The notes under the pieces: generated by a model
Told to the model about the DNA's origin: nothing
Databases searched by the model: none
What the model saw: the letters and a program-made list of their open reading frames with translations, nothing else
Shown: in pieces, positions 1-8,241 of the stretch
How positions within the stretch are numbered: position 1 is the stretch's first letter
How the letters are laid out: every line of letters begins with the position of its first letter
NCBI RefSeq assembly: GCF_001613405.1
Contig: NZ_BDCH01000006.1
Span: 124,001 to 188,000 of the forward strand
DNA length: 64,000 nt
From: Nocardia crassostreae
Lineage (GTDB): Bacteria > Actinomycetota > Actinomycetes > Mycobacteriales > Mycobacteriaceae
Direction of reading: 5' to 3'
Translations under genes and position numbers: made by a program

Positions 1-56
1 TCCTTCTCCACCCGCAACGGTCGATTGAAGTACGAGTAGTAAATAGGAAACTTCAT
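1..56 (-). CDS. Start of an unidentified gene running off the left edge
   Basis: An ATG at 54-56 on the minus strand opens a frame that stays open to the window edge and reads MKFPIYYSYFNRPLRVEK. A purine-rich GAAAGGA lies about 12 nt upstream. In the neighbouring frame a stop codon TAA overlaps this ATG (TAATG), as in translationally coupled genes, so it probably follows the immunity gene in the same transcript. Only 18 codons are visible and no family can be assigned. Confidence 0.4.
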   Translation of the reverse strand, partial: MKFPIYYSYFNRPLRVEK

Positions 57-119
57 TAGCCCAAACGTCCTTTCGGAAGACCCTTCGCGAGCGCTTCCCA
101 GAACTCACCGGCGTGGCGA

Positions 120-764
120 TCATTCCTCAAATCTGGTCCACACATCGGACGGAGCACCTCCTGGATCGAAGAAGTTGTCGATACCCGTCGCTGTCGGCCT
201 ACCGAAATAGGTTGGATCGCCTGGGTCTATCTCCGAATCCAGAGCCATGGAAAGATCCCGCAGTGCAGCAGCCAGACGTGGCTGATTCGCTGCATATGTT
301 TCAGGTTGAGGCCGACCTCGCAAATCGTACGGCATCCAGGCATCGGAGAACGTCACCAGTTCAGCGGCGACGTAGTCCGCATAGACGTCAACACTCAACC
401 GGAACAGGTTGCTGTGAACGGCCTGCTGTTCGCCCCCACTGACTTCGCCGACACAGTTGACGGTGGCCGTCACCGAGCCGATCTCACCAGTACGCAGGAC
501 GCCGCGAACCTCGTGTGCGATGAGCGCTGCGCCTTCCGCTGGTAATCGGCTGTTATCAGGGGCAAACTCGCCGTCGAAGAGATAGCTCCTGGGGCTCCCT
601 GCCTCGGATACCCTCACGCGGAAGACTGGTGCACCGACTGCAAGCCGCAAACGGGCCAATGTGGCGTATGCGGCCATAAATTCGCGCATGCACAACTCGA
701 CAACGTCGGCTTCTTCGTGGTCACGTCCCCATGTCCATCGACCGACGGGTGTCCTAGTGATCAC
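120..764 (-). CDS. Putative immunity protein of the adjacent polymorphic toxin
   Basis: A 214-aa protein with no signal peptide or membrane segment. Its start overlaps the toxin stop by 4 nt (ATGA), so the two are translationally coupled, the usual arrangement for a toxin and its cytoplasmic immunity partner. The role is inferred from position; I do not recognise the family. Base composition is lower in GC than the core genes and matches the toxin tip, as if both arrived together. The stop at 120-122 may not be the native end: the next frame continues as NDRHAGEFWEALAKGLPKG and ends in a TAATG junction with the next gene, so a one-base error near the 3' end is possible. Confidence 0.6.
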   Translation of the reverse strand: MITRTPVGRWTWGRDHEEADVVELCMREFMAAYATLARLRLAVGAPVFRVRVSEAGSPRSYLFDGEFAPDNSRLPAEGAALIAHEVRGVLRTGEIGSVTATVNCVGEVSGGEQQAVHSNLFRLSVDVYADYVAAELVTFSDAWMPYDLRGRPQPETYAANQPRLAAALRDLSMALDSEIDPGDPTYFGRPTATGIDNFFDPGGAPSDVWTRFEE

Positions 765-3700
765 AGCGTTCCTTCCGGAGTAAATCGACCGTTCAGAGGG
801 ATGAAGATGATCCCGTCTGGGGTACGGATGACTACCTGGATACCATTCTTCAGGTAGTTCTGTTCAAGACGTACGAGGTGCGGTGCGAGATCTACCTTTA
901 AGACGGACGTATCGAGGACAAACGTCTGGACGTCGGCACCGGAGTCCGTCAGCTGTCGCATTTCTTGGAAAACCTTGCCGATCACCTTCTTTGGGTTGTT
1001 CGACTGAACATCCTTGAACTGCCAGCCGTGCACATCACCGTTCTGGTCTCGTGCCATCAAGTCCAGATCGGTACGCTCGCCGGTAATGACACCGCGCTTG
1101 ATCTCATGCCCCCCTTGCTTGACCTCGAATACGATGTCCGTGATTCCGCGGTCCAACAACCGCCCAGCGAGCCTAATCTGCTCCAAGCTGCCAGGAATCA
1201 CATCATACCGAGCGAGATTCGACACCACAGACGAGAAGTTGGTAGCGTCCTTGAACCGTCCGGAGGCGATGGCCTCGGCAAGTTCCTTACCTGCTGGATG
1301 GTTGGCGAGGTTGTCCAGGATCGTGCCCACATCGCCTGCCTTAACCTTGGTACCCACCAACTGATCTCGAACCTGCTGTTCCAATTCCCCACCCCGATCG
1401 AGCGGTCTTGGGGCGCTGCCGGGCCGCTTCCAACCGCCGGATCCAGACGAAGGTTGTTGTCGCCCTCCTCCGGAGGATTGATTGAACTTGGCACCGGTCC
1501 ACGTACCGCCGTCTTCCAAGCCACCGCCAATGGCTCTTGAACTCGGATGTTTTGGAGGGAATAGCCTGCCCTCAAGCGAGGCTTTCCCTGCTAGCCCTTG
1601 CAGGACGCCCATGTGAGCGCCGCCTGGAACTAGACGCAGTCCTCCCGACCATCCAGCTGGACCGCGGAAGAAGTCCTTGATAGGAATATCGATCTTGACG
1701 AAGCCAGTCAATGTGGCTCCACCACGGCGGTCGGCCAATGTGCCAGCCGTCTTTGGCGATGGCGCACTTATAGTGTTTGCAGACGCGACAGGGGTTGGGC
1801 CGGTTTCTCGGCTGTTGATAGCTTGTTGTCTAAGCACCAGAGACCTGGGTCCGACCGCACCTGGTTGACGACCAGCCTCGGTCGTCACATAGACCTTCGT
1901 AGACTGAGCCAACTTTGGTCGCCCTCGGAAGTCCGTCTGGTCGAGTACAGCGCGGTAGGAGTTTCCGAGAACCCTTGGCAATCCGCCTCTTCTGCCACCG
2001 TAGCTCATGGCGACATTCATGAAGAGCTGGAGAAATCCCTGGGACCACCCTTGTGGAGGTAGAGCTGGTAGGGGGGAGACGTAGTGGCTGGCGCCGGATT
2101 GGTCGATGATGACGAGTCGGAAGTCTTGGAGCTGGTAGAGGGCGAGGGCGGGAACGCCGGGCGGTAGGGGGAGTTGTTTGCTGGGGATGGGGAAGGCGGC
2201 CGTGATCCAGCTTTGTGGCCCGGTTCCGCGGTCGTCGAGCCACATGCCGATGGGGCCGAGGGGGCGTAATCCGTTGGTGGGGTCGATGACACGCTGCAGG
2301 TCGGGGCTGAAGGCGACTTTGTGGCCGTTGACGTTGTAGTAGGGGGTGCCGTCGGGGCCGATGTAGTGGTCGGTGCCTTCGCGGTCCCAGGGGATGTTGA
2401 GGCTGCGTTCGGCGGGTGTAGGTGGGAGTGTTTGCGGGGTGGCGTCGACCCAGTGGTATTTGTTGTCGTTGCCCAGCAGGATGAGGCGGCTGTCGTGGGC
2501 GTAGAGGGCTTTGCCGGGGACGCCGGGGGGTAGGGGGATGGGGTCGAGTTTGGTTGTCCAGCCGTCGGCTTCAACGAAGCCGATAGCGTTGTTGGCGTCG
2601 GGGAAGGGGTGGATTTGTAGGTCCGGGCTCGGTAGGCCGGGTGGGTCGACCACCTTGCCGTTGGGGCCGATCGTGAGGGTGTGGCCGGCGCCGAGCAGGA
2701 AGACCTTGTCGCCGGTGGGAGTCAGTGTGTAGTGGGCGAGTTCGCGGCCCTCGGCATCGAGGACCCGGACGTCGATTGTGGGTTTGATTCCGTTTGTGCC
2801 GCCTTGTGGGCTGCGGACCTCGATCGAATCGTCGGGGCGGGCGATGATTTGGGCGGGTCCGGTGGCGGTGAGCCAGGCGGGGATGCGGTCTTCGGGAGTG
2901 AATCCGATGGGTGTGTCGGCGGGAGGATGGATCCAGCGCCCCAGCATCGGGTCGAACATGCGGTTGGCGTGGGTGCGGCGCGGTGGGGCGATCCGGGGGA
3001 GTTGACCGGTGTCTCAGTGCTGTCGGGGTCGATCACGACCATGCTGCCGTCGGGGTGGATGACGAGGTGGAACAAGCCTTCCGGGCCCAGGACCGGCATC
3101 ACGATCGTTTCCGCGCCGCTGGCGTTGACGACCGCGACGGCGGGTGGCGGGCCGAAGGATGGTCCGGTATCGAGGTCGAGGGGTTGACCGTCGGGCAGGG
3201 TCCAGCTCGCGCGGCCCCAGGCATCGACCGCGACGTTGGTTCCACTGGGCAGCGGCCTGGATTCGCCCGGCGCCGGGAGCCCCTGACTGCCGATCGCGAG
3301 AATGTCGGTCGTGTCGAGTGGAACGGGCCGCTGCTGTTGCGGTGTGGCCAGTCCCAGGATGACCGCCATCTCCGCAGTGGTCCCTTCCGGGATCACCGGC
3401 ACGGTCGTCGCGGTGACCGGGGAATCGGGCGCGATAGGAGCAGGGTCACCGGTCGGTGTGGTGGCCGATGGTGGGACCGGAACCGGTCGGATCGGAACGA
3501 CCGGCAGCTCGGTCACCGCCGGTGGGGCAGGAACCGCCGCGGGGGTGTTCGGTGCCTGCGGCAGCAAGTCCCTCGGCGTGCCAATATTCGGCTGAGCCTG
3601 GGGTCGCCCGCCCGGCCCCGGCACCCCGAGAAGCCAGGCATCCTCCGGCGAGATCTCCCCACTGATCGGAGACGCGTACACCGCAGTATCCGGCCCACCC

Positions 3701-3828
3701 TCAGTCATCGCATTCACACTGAGGATCCGCGCGTACTTTGCGACAGCCTCCTCCGGAGAACGCACCGAGAAGTTATGAACCCGCACACGAGAGTTGGAGT
3801 CCGCTACCTCGTTCGGAGTGATCGACAT
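761..3828 (-). pseudogene. Large proline-rich polymorphic toxin with nuclease-like C-terminal domain, frameshifted
   Basis: Two overlapping minus-strand frames (3828 to about 2995, then on to 761) join if one base is restored in the G5 run at 2995-2999; the join then reads NSPRIAPPRRTHANRMFDPM. The restored protein is about 1,022 aa. The N-terminal third is rich in Pro (PAAVPAPPAVTELPVVPIRP). The middle carries two imperfect repeats containing LPLPPGVP followed by a beta-rich stretch. A Gly/Ser linker precedes a C-terminal domain of about 200 aa with TDLDLMARDQNGDVHGWQFK, which resembles the D-x(n)-(E/Q)xK core of PD-(D/E)XK nucleases; that assignment is inference. GC drops around position 2050, so the tip looks exchanged. 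No Sec signal is visible. The coupled gene downstream is the likely immunity gene. The frameshift could be a sequencing error or real inactivation. Confidence 0.65.
2995..2999. other. Frameshift site (G5 run) in the toxin gene
   Basis: Upstream coding in one frame ends in low-complexity shadow sequence after this run, while the next frame carries the plausible continuation. Adding one G (C on the coding strand) fuses both halves without any stop. Confidence 0.55.
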
Positions 3829-3830
3829 GT

Positions 3831-4475
3831 TTACTCCTCGCGGGTGCGACGGGCTTGGTCAATCCGCTCGCGGAGTTGGTCGACAAGACCGGCGTAGGCG
3901 TCGGTTTTGGTGGGGGCTTCGACAGCGAGACCGCGGGGGTGGGTGGCGAACCAGATGCCGTCGTCGGTTTGTTTGACCTGGATGTCTTCGAGGTCGTAGA
4001 AGGATTCCGGGTCGGGGGTTGGCCAGTTGCCGTTGGCGTCCTTGGTGATGTGTTTGCCGGTGTCGAAGGCGCCGGGAGGGCCGTCGGGGGTGGGGACCCA
4101 GCGGATTTCCTCGAGTTCGGGGTGGACTCGGACGCCGCGGTTGACGAGGTATTCGGCTACGCGGGTGGCCTGTTTGATGGCGGTTACGGTGGGGTCGGCC
4201 AGTTTTCGGCCTACCTCGCTGTGCCATTCGGGGAGGTGGATTACCGATAGTTCCTCGGCTAGGGCTCGGACCTGGGGGTCGAGTTCCTCGTCGGGGTGGT
4301 GTTCGGCGAGTTTGCCGGAGAGGGTTTGCTGGATGAAGGACAGGAAGTCCGGGGTGACCAGTTGGCCTGTATCGGTTTTGACGTAGTCCGTGGGGGATGG
4401 GTCGTTGCCGAAGCGGACGGAATCGATGATCTCCTTGCCGGGCATGGGCTTTCGGAACCTTCCTGATCGGGGCAT
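3831..4475 (-). CDS. Hypothetical protein upstream of the toxin
   Basis: A 214-aa soluble protein, rich in charged residues, ending 2 nt before the toxin ATG, so it belongs to the same transcript and may be a chaperone or adaptor for the toxin (inference). I chose the ATG at 4473-4475 (MPRSGRFRKPMPGKEIID); the frame is open further upstream to 4697, but that extension would run through the strong hairpin at 4521-4562 and is Arg/Pro-rich shadow sequence. The ATG at 4443-4445 is an alternative start. The middle is helical; the C-terminus contains FYDLEDIQVKQTDDGIWFAT. No recognised family. Confidence 0.6.
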   Translation of the reverse strand: MPRSGRFRKPMPGKEIIDSVRFGNDPSPTDYVKTDTGQLVTPDFLSFIQQTLSGKLAEHHPDEELDPQVRALAEELSVIHLPEWHSEVGRKLADPTVTAIKQATRVAEYLVNRGVRVHPELEEIRWVPTPDGPPGAFDTGKHITKDANGNWPTPDPESFYDLEDIQVKQTDDGIWFATHPRGLAVEAPTKTDAYAGLVDQLRERIDQARRTREE

Positions 4476-4520
4476 GAAGAATTCCGGGCCCTGGTGCGGG
4501 CTCGGGATTCGGAGGATTGG

Positions 4521-4562
4521 GGTCCCGCCCCCGGTGAGAGGGGAATGGCCGGGGGCGGGACC
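4521..4562. terminator. Perfect 14-bp hairpin between lysis genes and toxin operon
   Basis: GGTCCCGCCCCCGG at 4521-4534 pairs with its exact complement at 4549-4562 around a 14-nt loop. There is no T tract, as is common for actinobacterial terminators. It lies between the DUF2746-like gene (ends 4720) and the gene starting at 4475, and so separates two minus-strand transcripts. Confidence 0.6.
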
Positions 4563-4719
4563 GTTTCGCCCCTGGCGCTGCGACCGGTGTCTGCGACCGC
4601 GGACCACCTGCGGGAGACGGGCGCGCCAGGGGCGGGCATGCGGCTTGCTCTGAACCCGCGGTGTACCTATCAAGAGGTTTTCGGGGGCGAGCCGCATGGG
4701 CTGGAACGGCTTGTGGCCG

Positions 4720-5016
4720 TTAGATCTCTTCTTCGAGAGTGGTGGGGATTTTGTAGGTGGCCTGCGGGGGTTCTTGGGCTGGGACGTGCAGTCTGAGGAA
4801 GCCGAGCAGTTCGTCGATGTGGCGTTGCAGGGCGCGGATCAGGCGGATGGCGTCGCGGAAGCGGCGTTGGTCGCTGGCGGCCTGGTCTTCCAGGGCTGCC
4901 ACGCGTTCGCGGAGGTTGGCGACTTCGCGGGCCTGCCAGGCGGTTACGGCGCCGATAACTGTTGCGACTGCGACTCCGATGGCTTGCACGAGATCGGGGT
5001 TTAGCCAGGATTGCAT
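4720..5016 (-). CDS. DUF2746-like phage membrane protein
   Basis: A 98-aa protein with one N-terminal membrane segment (about residues 10-28, IGVAVATVIGAVTAW) followed by a long coiled-coil-prone helix (VANLRERVAALEDQAASD) and a short acidic tail. This layout matches the DUF2746 proteins found beside holin and lysin genes of actinobacteriophages; the name rests on layout, not on a search. The start ATG abuts the stop of the holin-like gene, so the two are coupled. It may help form the lysis pore or act as a membrane spacer. Confidence 0.6.
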   Translation of the reverse strand: MQSWLNPDLVQAIGVAVATVIGAVTAWQAREVANLRERVAALEDQAASDQRRFRDAIRLIRALQRHIDELLGFLRLHVPAQEPPQATYKIPTTLEEEI

Positions 5017-5226
5017 TCAGGCATCACCCTCCGAGTGCTGCACCGGAGTTACCGCCGGGCGGATGAGGGCGCCGGCGATTACGGGAGTGAGCAGGCCGTA
5101 GATGGTGAGTGCTGCGTCGATCCATTCGGAACCTACTTCGCGGCCCAGCACGAAGGCGATGACTCCGGTAATGGCTACGAGGACGGATCGCACCAGAGCG
5201 GGCTCGGGAACCCTGTTGATAAGCAT
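5017..5226 (-). CDS. Small holin-like membrane protein
   Basis: The ATG at 5224-5226 has a good GGAAGGAA Shine-Dalgarno 6-7 nt upstream, giving a 69-aa protein; the open frame extends upstream but has shadow composition. Two hydrophobic segments are visible, about residues 11-27 (VRSVLVAITGVIAFVLG) and 36-53 (IDAALTIYGLLTPVIAGALI), with a charged C-terminus. This is the form of a two-span holin of actinobacteriophages. The DUF2746-like gene follows immediately and the 29-aa peptide gene precedes it. Confidence 0.65.
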   Translation of the reverse strand: MLINRVPEPALVRSVLVAITGVIAFVLGREVGSEWIDAALTIYGLLTPVIAGALIRPAVTPVQHSEGDA

Positions 5227-5291
5227 ATGTTTTCCTTCCGACAGCGCCGCGGTCCCGATTGCTGCTCTGGAAGCAGGAACCGCGGCGTGGA

Positions 5292-5381
5292 TTACAGAAC
5301 TAGCGGGGCAACGGTTGCCAGGAGCTGGACTACGAGTCCGGCGAGATGGATCCATTGGTCGACAGTGAGGCCGAAAACCAT
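5292..5381 (-). CDS. 29-aa single-span membrane peptide, lysis-associated
   Basis: The ATG at 5379-5381 is preceded by a near-perfect AGGAGG (5388-5393) and opens MVFGLTVDQWIHLAGLVVQL, 29 residues in all, mostly one hydrophobic helix with no basic tail. It lies 65 nt upstream of the holin-like gene on the same strand. Such peptides are easily missed by length cut-offs. The strong ribosome site and position suggest an antiholin or accessory holin (inference). Confidence 0.55.
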   Translation of the reverse strand: MVFGLTVDQWIHLAGLVVQLLATVAPLVL

Positions 5382-5555
5382 TACTGGTCCTCCTGATTCG
5401 AGGGAAGACGTGTTTCAACGACAGAAACCCCGATCCATCGGAGGATCGAGGGTTCCAGGTGAACACGATGTGGTCGGCAGACAAGGCTGAAACCCTGTGC
5501 CGGAGTGATGGTTTCCCGTGATTTCGGGATGAAGGCGCAACTGTGGCGCTGCAGA

Positions 5556-5585
5556 TATCTTCACTTAAGCGGAGCGGAATGTCAA
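5556..5585 (-). promoter_or_regulatory. Sigma-A type promoter for the small membrane-protein genes
   Basis: On the minus strand TTGACA (5585-5580) is followed after 18 nt by AAGATA (5561-5556). It sits downstream of the terminator at 5672-5702 and upstream of the 29-aa gene, so it would give the holin-like genes their own transcript. The rest of 5382-5740 holds no convincing gene. Confidence 0.45.
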
Positions 5586-5671
5586 CACTCATCTTGGAGA
5601 TTCATGAAAAGTGCAGGTAGATCAGTCCTTCGTGACGGCCTCGCGACATCGGCTACTGCCGGAAGCGCAGA

Positions 5672-5702
5672 AGTCCCGGCCCACGGATGGTGGGCCGGGA
5701 CT
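5672..5702. terminator. Perfect 12-bp hairpin ending the lysin B transcript
   Basis: AGTCCCGGCCCA (5672-5683) pairs exactly with TGGGCCGGGACT (5691-5702) around a 7-nt loop, 39 nt past the stop of the 65-aa gene. It would end the minus-strand transcript that starts at lysin B. Confidence 0.7.
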
Positions 5703-5740
5703 CGGGATATCGTTTCGGACAGCTCATTTGGTGAACGACG

Positions 5741-5938
5741 TCAGTGCCTCCGAGCGGCGTCGGGAACAATGCGGCCGGACTCGATGAGCACTTCGAATGC
5801 CGCTGTCTTGCGCGGGCAGTAGTAGGCGGCGCACTCGCGGTGCAAGCGCATGATTTCGTGTGCCTCCTCGGTGGTGAGCGGGGTGTCGGGCCCTTCGTGG
5901 GCAGCCATCTCGATGAGTTGGGAGAGCGTGAAGGTCAT
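5741..5938 (-). CDS. Small hypothetical protein, third gene of the lysin B operon
   Basis: A 65-aa acidic protein (MTFTLSQLIEMAAHEGPDTP) whose ATG overlaps the stop of the preceding gene by 4 nt (ATGA). It contains two cysteines close together in RECAAYYCPRKT. The open frame continues upstream but inside the previous gene, so the coupled ATG at 5936-5938 was chosen. Function unknown. Confidence 0.6.
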   Translation of the reverse strand: MTFTLSQLIEMAAHEGPDTPLTTEEAHEIMRLHRECAAYYCPRKTAAFEVLIESGRIVPDAARRH

Positions 5939-6675
5939 TTGGGTCGGCCCACGCTTTCCCGCTCGACTCGGGGACGTGCCGGATGACCGCCGCACTGAGC
6001 TGACGAGGTCCTTTTGGCGCGTACGGGATGGGCGAGGTGCGCATCCAATACCTCGCCGACGAGGAACTGCTCGGGCCAGTCCACCGCCCACGGGCCGGGA
6101 ACGGGGCTGACCTTGCCTGCGTCGCGCAGGGTTTGGATGCGGCGGACCGTGACGGCGCGGAATGGCTCGCCCAATCGTTGTGCGAGAGTGGCGATTCCGG
6201 AGGCATTGAGGAGGGCGCGGCGGGCGGCCTCGATGGCGTTCGGATTCACCGCGATTCGCTCGGGGGGTGGGCAGACGATCGCTTCGGCCGCTTCGACGGC
6301 GGCGCGGAGCTCGGCCGGGGCGGATTCGACGCCCTCGGTCATAGCGAGGGCGATCAGGTTTCGGTTGAGCCAGCGGGCCAAGGCTCCGGTGGAGGGGTGA
6401 CCGGGATAGGCGATGGCGCGTTGTTCGCAGATCAGGCGGACCCAGCCGACGAGGACGGTGTGCAGGTGGTCGCGGATCTTTGCCGCACTCGGGCTGAAGG
6501 GGAGGGGCTGGTCGCTGGTGCGGGTGTTGAGGCGGAGATTGGGGTCGCCCAGGCGGGCTCGGCCTGCGACAGTGTCTTCCAGATCCTCAGCGAGGGAGGG
6601 GATTTCGCGCAGGAGGGTGGAGAGGTCGCGGATTTCGTCGTGGGAGAGGTACAGGTGGGGCTCGGATTGCGACAT
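5935..6675 (-). CDS. Hypothetical helical protein coupled to lysin B
   Basis: A 246-aa soluble, mostly helical protein. Its ATG overlaps the lysin B stop by one base (TGATG) and its stop overlaps the next start, so the three genes are co-translated. The C-terminal part contains ASGIATLAQRLGEPFRAVTVRRIQ and a Trp-rich stretch reminiscent of a small DNA-binding fold, as seen in unnamed actinobacteriophage proteins. The frame is open upstream to 7116, but that part overlaps lysin B and is Arg/Pro-rich shadow. No function can be assigned. Confidence 0.6.
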   Translation of the reverse strand: MSQSEPHLYLSHDEIRDLSTLLREIPSLAEDLEDTVAGRARLGDPNLRLNTRTSDQPLPFSPSAAKIRDHLHTVLVGWVRLICEQRAIAYPGHPSTGALARWLNRNLIALAMTEGVESAPAELRAAVEAAEAIVCPPPERIAVNPNAIEAARRALLNASGIATLAQRLGEPFRAVTVRRIQTLRDAGKVSPVPGPWAVDWPEQFLVGEVLDAHLAHPVRAKRTSSAQCGGHPARPRVERESVGRPK

Positions 6676-7394
6676 CAGGCGACCTCTCGGTTGATGGTTT
6701 CGGCTAGGCGGGCGGCGTGGCCGTGGCGGACGTAGTCGGTGGTGTGGCGGCCGTCGGTGACGTAGCCGCGGGTGTAGGCGAGGGCGCCGGACCAGGCGCT
6801 CCAGTTCTTGGGGGCCCACCAACGCTGCATTCGGCGGTGCAGGACGACGTCGAGCAAGTCGTTGCCCCAGCGGGCGGTGGCTTCGGGTGTTGCGAGACAG
6901 AAGAATTGGGAGAGGTCGGCTACCAGGCGGAGGGCGTTGCCGGCGGGGAGGGCGGTGATGGGGTCGCCGGGGGCGGCGGACCAGAAGACTGGGATGTTCG
7001 CGATCCAGCGTTGGCCTGCTATGCCGTAGCCACCCGGATCGGGGCCGACGGATTGGCCTGCCGGGCGCAGGGGGTCGGCGATGAGGGCGCAGGCCGCGAC
7101 TTCCAGCTCCGGCCATACGCCGCAGCCGATTTCGGCGGCGATATCACCGGCGATGGCCGCGCCCTGCGAATATCCGTCCAGGACAACATGATTGGGCGAG
7201 GCAGCGATGGCCACCAGCAGCGCGGCCTTTCCCGCAGCGCTGCTCTCCGCGTAGGGCATCGCCCGGCCGTAGTCCGCCGGGTACGGGACCATCCGGGGTG
7301 CGAATCGGCTGTGATTGAGGGTTCGGGAGAACGTGTCGGTGACGGCTTCGCCGTGGGGAGCCCAGGTCCCACCGACGATCAGGACGTCGATCAT
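6675..7394 (-). CDS. lysB: Phage lysin B, mycolyl-arabinogalactan esterase (cutinase-like)
   Basis: A 239-aa alpha/beta hydrolase of the cutinase/lysin B group. The nucleophile elbow GYSQG has its serine at residue 76; an aspartate near residue 109 (ADPLRPAG) and a histidine in the C-terminal DGRHTTDY are candidates for the rest of the triad. Lysin B releases mycolic acids from arabinogalactan so that phage can pass the mycolate layer at lysis. There is no signal peptide, consistent with holin-dependent release. It heads a three-gene coupled operon and faces the XRE repressor gene across an operator region. This strongly indicates phage ancestry in a mycolate-containing host. Confidence 0.8.
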   Translation of the reverse strand: MIDVLIVGGTWAPHGEAVTDTFSRTLNHSRFAPRMVPYPADYGRAMPYAESSAAGKAALLVAIAASPNHVVLDGYSQGAAIAGDIAAEIGCGVWPELEVAACALIADPLRPAGQSVGPDPGGYGIAGQRWIANIPVFWSAAPGDPITALPAGNALRLVADLSQFFCLATPEATARWGNDLLDVVLHRRMQRWWAPKNWSAWSGALAYTRGYVTDGRHTTDYVRHGHAARLAETINREVA

Positions 7395-7480
7395 GCCGCT
7401 TCACCCCGGCAGTGGATATCAGCGCGAGCGACGACTACCGTTGTAGATTGATCAAGCAACTCCACACGGAGCACAGTAAG

Positions 7481-7619
7481 GTCCATATGGACCTCTCACA
7501 AGTCCGTATGGACTAGTTATTAAATCGTTACTAGAACTAGGTTTAAAACGCGACACAACACGACTCGATCAAGCCGTTTGCAAGATAGCTGTTTGGACTT
7601 CAGAATGGTCCATATGGAA
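7481..7619. promoter_or_regulatory. Three-copy palindromic operator for the XRE repressor
   Basis: GTCCATATGGAC (7481-7492), GTCCGTATGGAC (7502-7513) and GTCCATATGGAA (7608-7619) lie between the divergent lysin B and XRE genes. The first two are 12-bp palindromes spaced 21 bp centre to centre, two helical turns. The third overlaps the first codons of the XRE gene. This fits repression of both promoters by the XRE dimer, with autorepression. Confidence 0.65.
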
Positions 7620-7916
7620 CTGCGGGAGCTCCACGACGGCATCAACCGCGCAGTGGGCGGCGAGCTCCGGGCCGCGCGGGCGCGGCGGGACCTCACTCGC
7701 CCACAGCTGGCCATCCTCTCGGGGGTGGCGATCAGTACGATTCAGCGCTTCGAGAACGGGGAGCGCTCACCCGATATGCATCAGCTGTTCGCGCTATGCC
7801 AGGCGCTCGAGGTGTCGCCGCTCGAGATCATGGATCGGGCGGTGAAACTCGTCGATGCGGGCGAGCCCGAGACCACCGGCTCCGGACCGCAACTCGTCGA
7901 GGGATCCGGGCAGTAG
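7605..7916 (+). CDS. XRE-family HTH repressor
   Basis: About 103 aa. A lambda-repressor-like HTH covers roughly residues 16-70 (LRAARARRDLTRPQLAILSG, then ISTIQRFENGERSP). The acidic, Gly-rich tail has no recognised domain. I chose the ATG at 7605; the ATG at 7614 lies inside an operator, and a TTG at 7578 would add nine residues. No clear ribosome site is present, so a leaderless message is possible. It is divergent from lysin B across matching palindromes, and probably acts as a phage-type repressor. Confidence 0.75.
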   Translation: MVHMELRELHDGINRAVGGELRAARARRDLTRPQLAILSGVAISTIQRFENGERSPDMHQLFALCQALEVSPLEIMDRAVKLVDAGEPETTGSGPQLVEGSGQ

Positions 7917-8105
7917 CTTCCCGAAATTCAGCCCGACGGCCATCGACGCCAAGTAGAGATCCGCGACCGTGGCGCCTCCGCGCGTCACGCGATCCGCCAG
8001 TTCCGAACCCAGCTGCTCGGCCACGATCCCCATGGCCTCACCATCGAATTTCCCCGCAAGCCATGCTGCCAACGCATCTGCGAGCACCGCAGAACCCCTT
8101 CTCAT
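7794..8105 (-). CDS. Hypothetical protein, antisense to the XRE 3' end
   Basis: A 103-aa frame with coding-like third positions and a plausible fold (LADALAAWLAGKFDGEAMGI, later VADLYLASMAVGLNFGKLLP). It converges on and overlaps the last 123 nt of the XRE gene. The first 80 residues outside the overlap look genuinely coding; the overlapping C-terminus may be read-through. No ribosome site is convincing and no family is recognised. Confidence 0.4.
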   Translation of the reverse strand: MRRGSAVLADALAAWLAGKFDGEAMGIVAEQLGSELADRVTRGGATVADLYLASMAVGLNFGKLLPGSLDELRSGAGGLGLARIDEFHRPIHDLERRHLERLA

Positions 8106-8241
8106 TGATCGAAAGAATTCCCCCGACGGCCGACCGGCCGCTCCTGTCCCCCAGCTACGCACTACCTCAGCAGTTGATCTATCACGCCATTAGGCTACAA
8201 CACTTCATGCAATTTACATACAAAAAGATACAACCGCCTGC

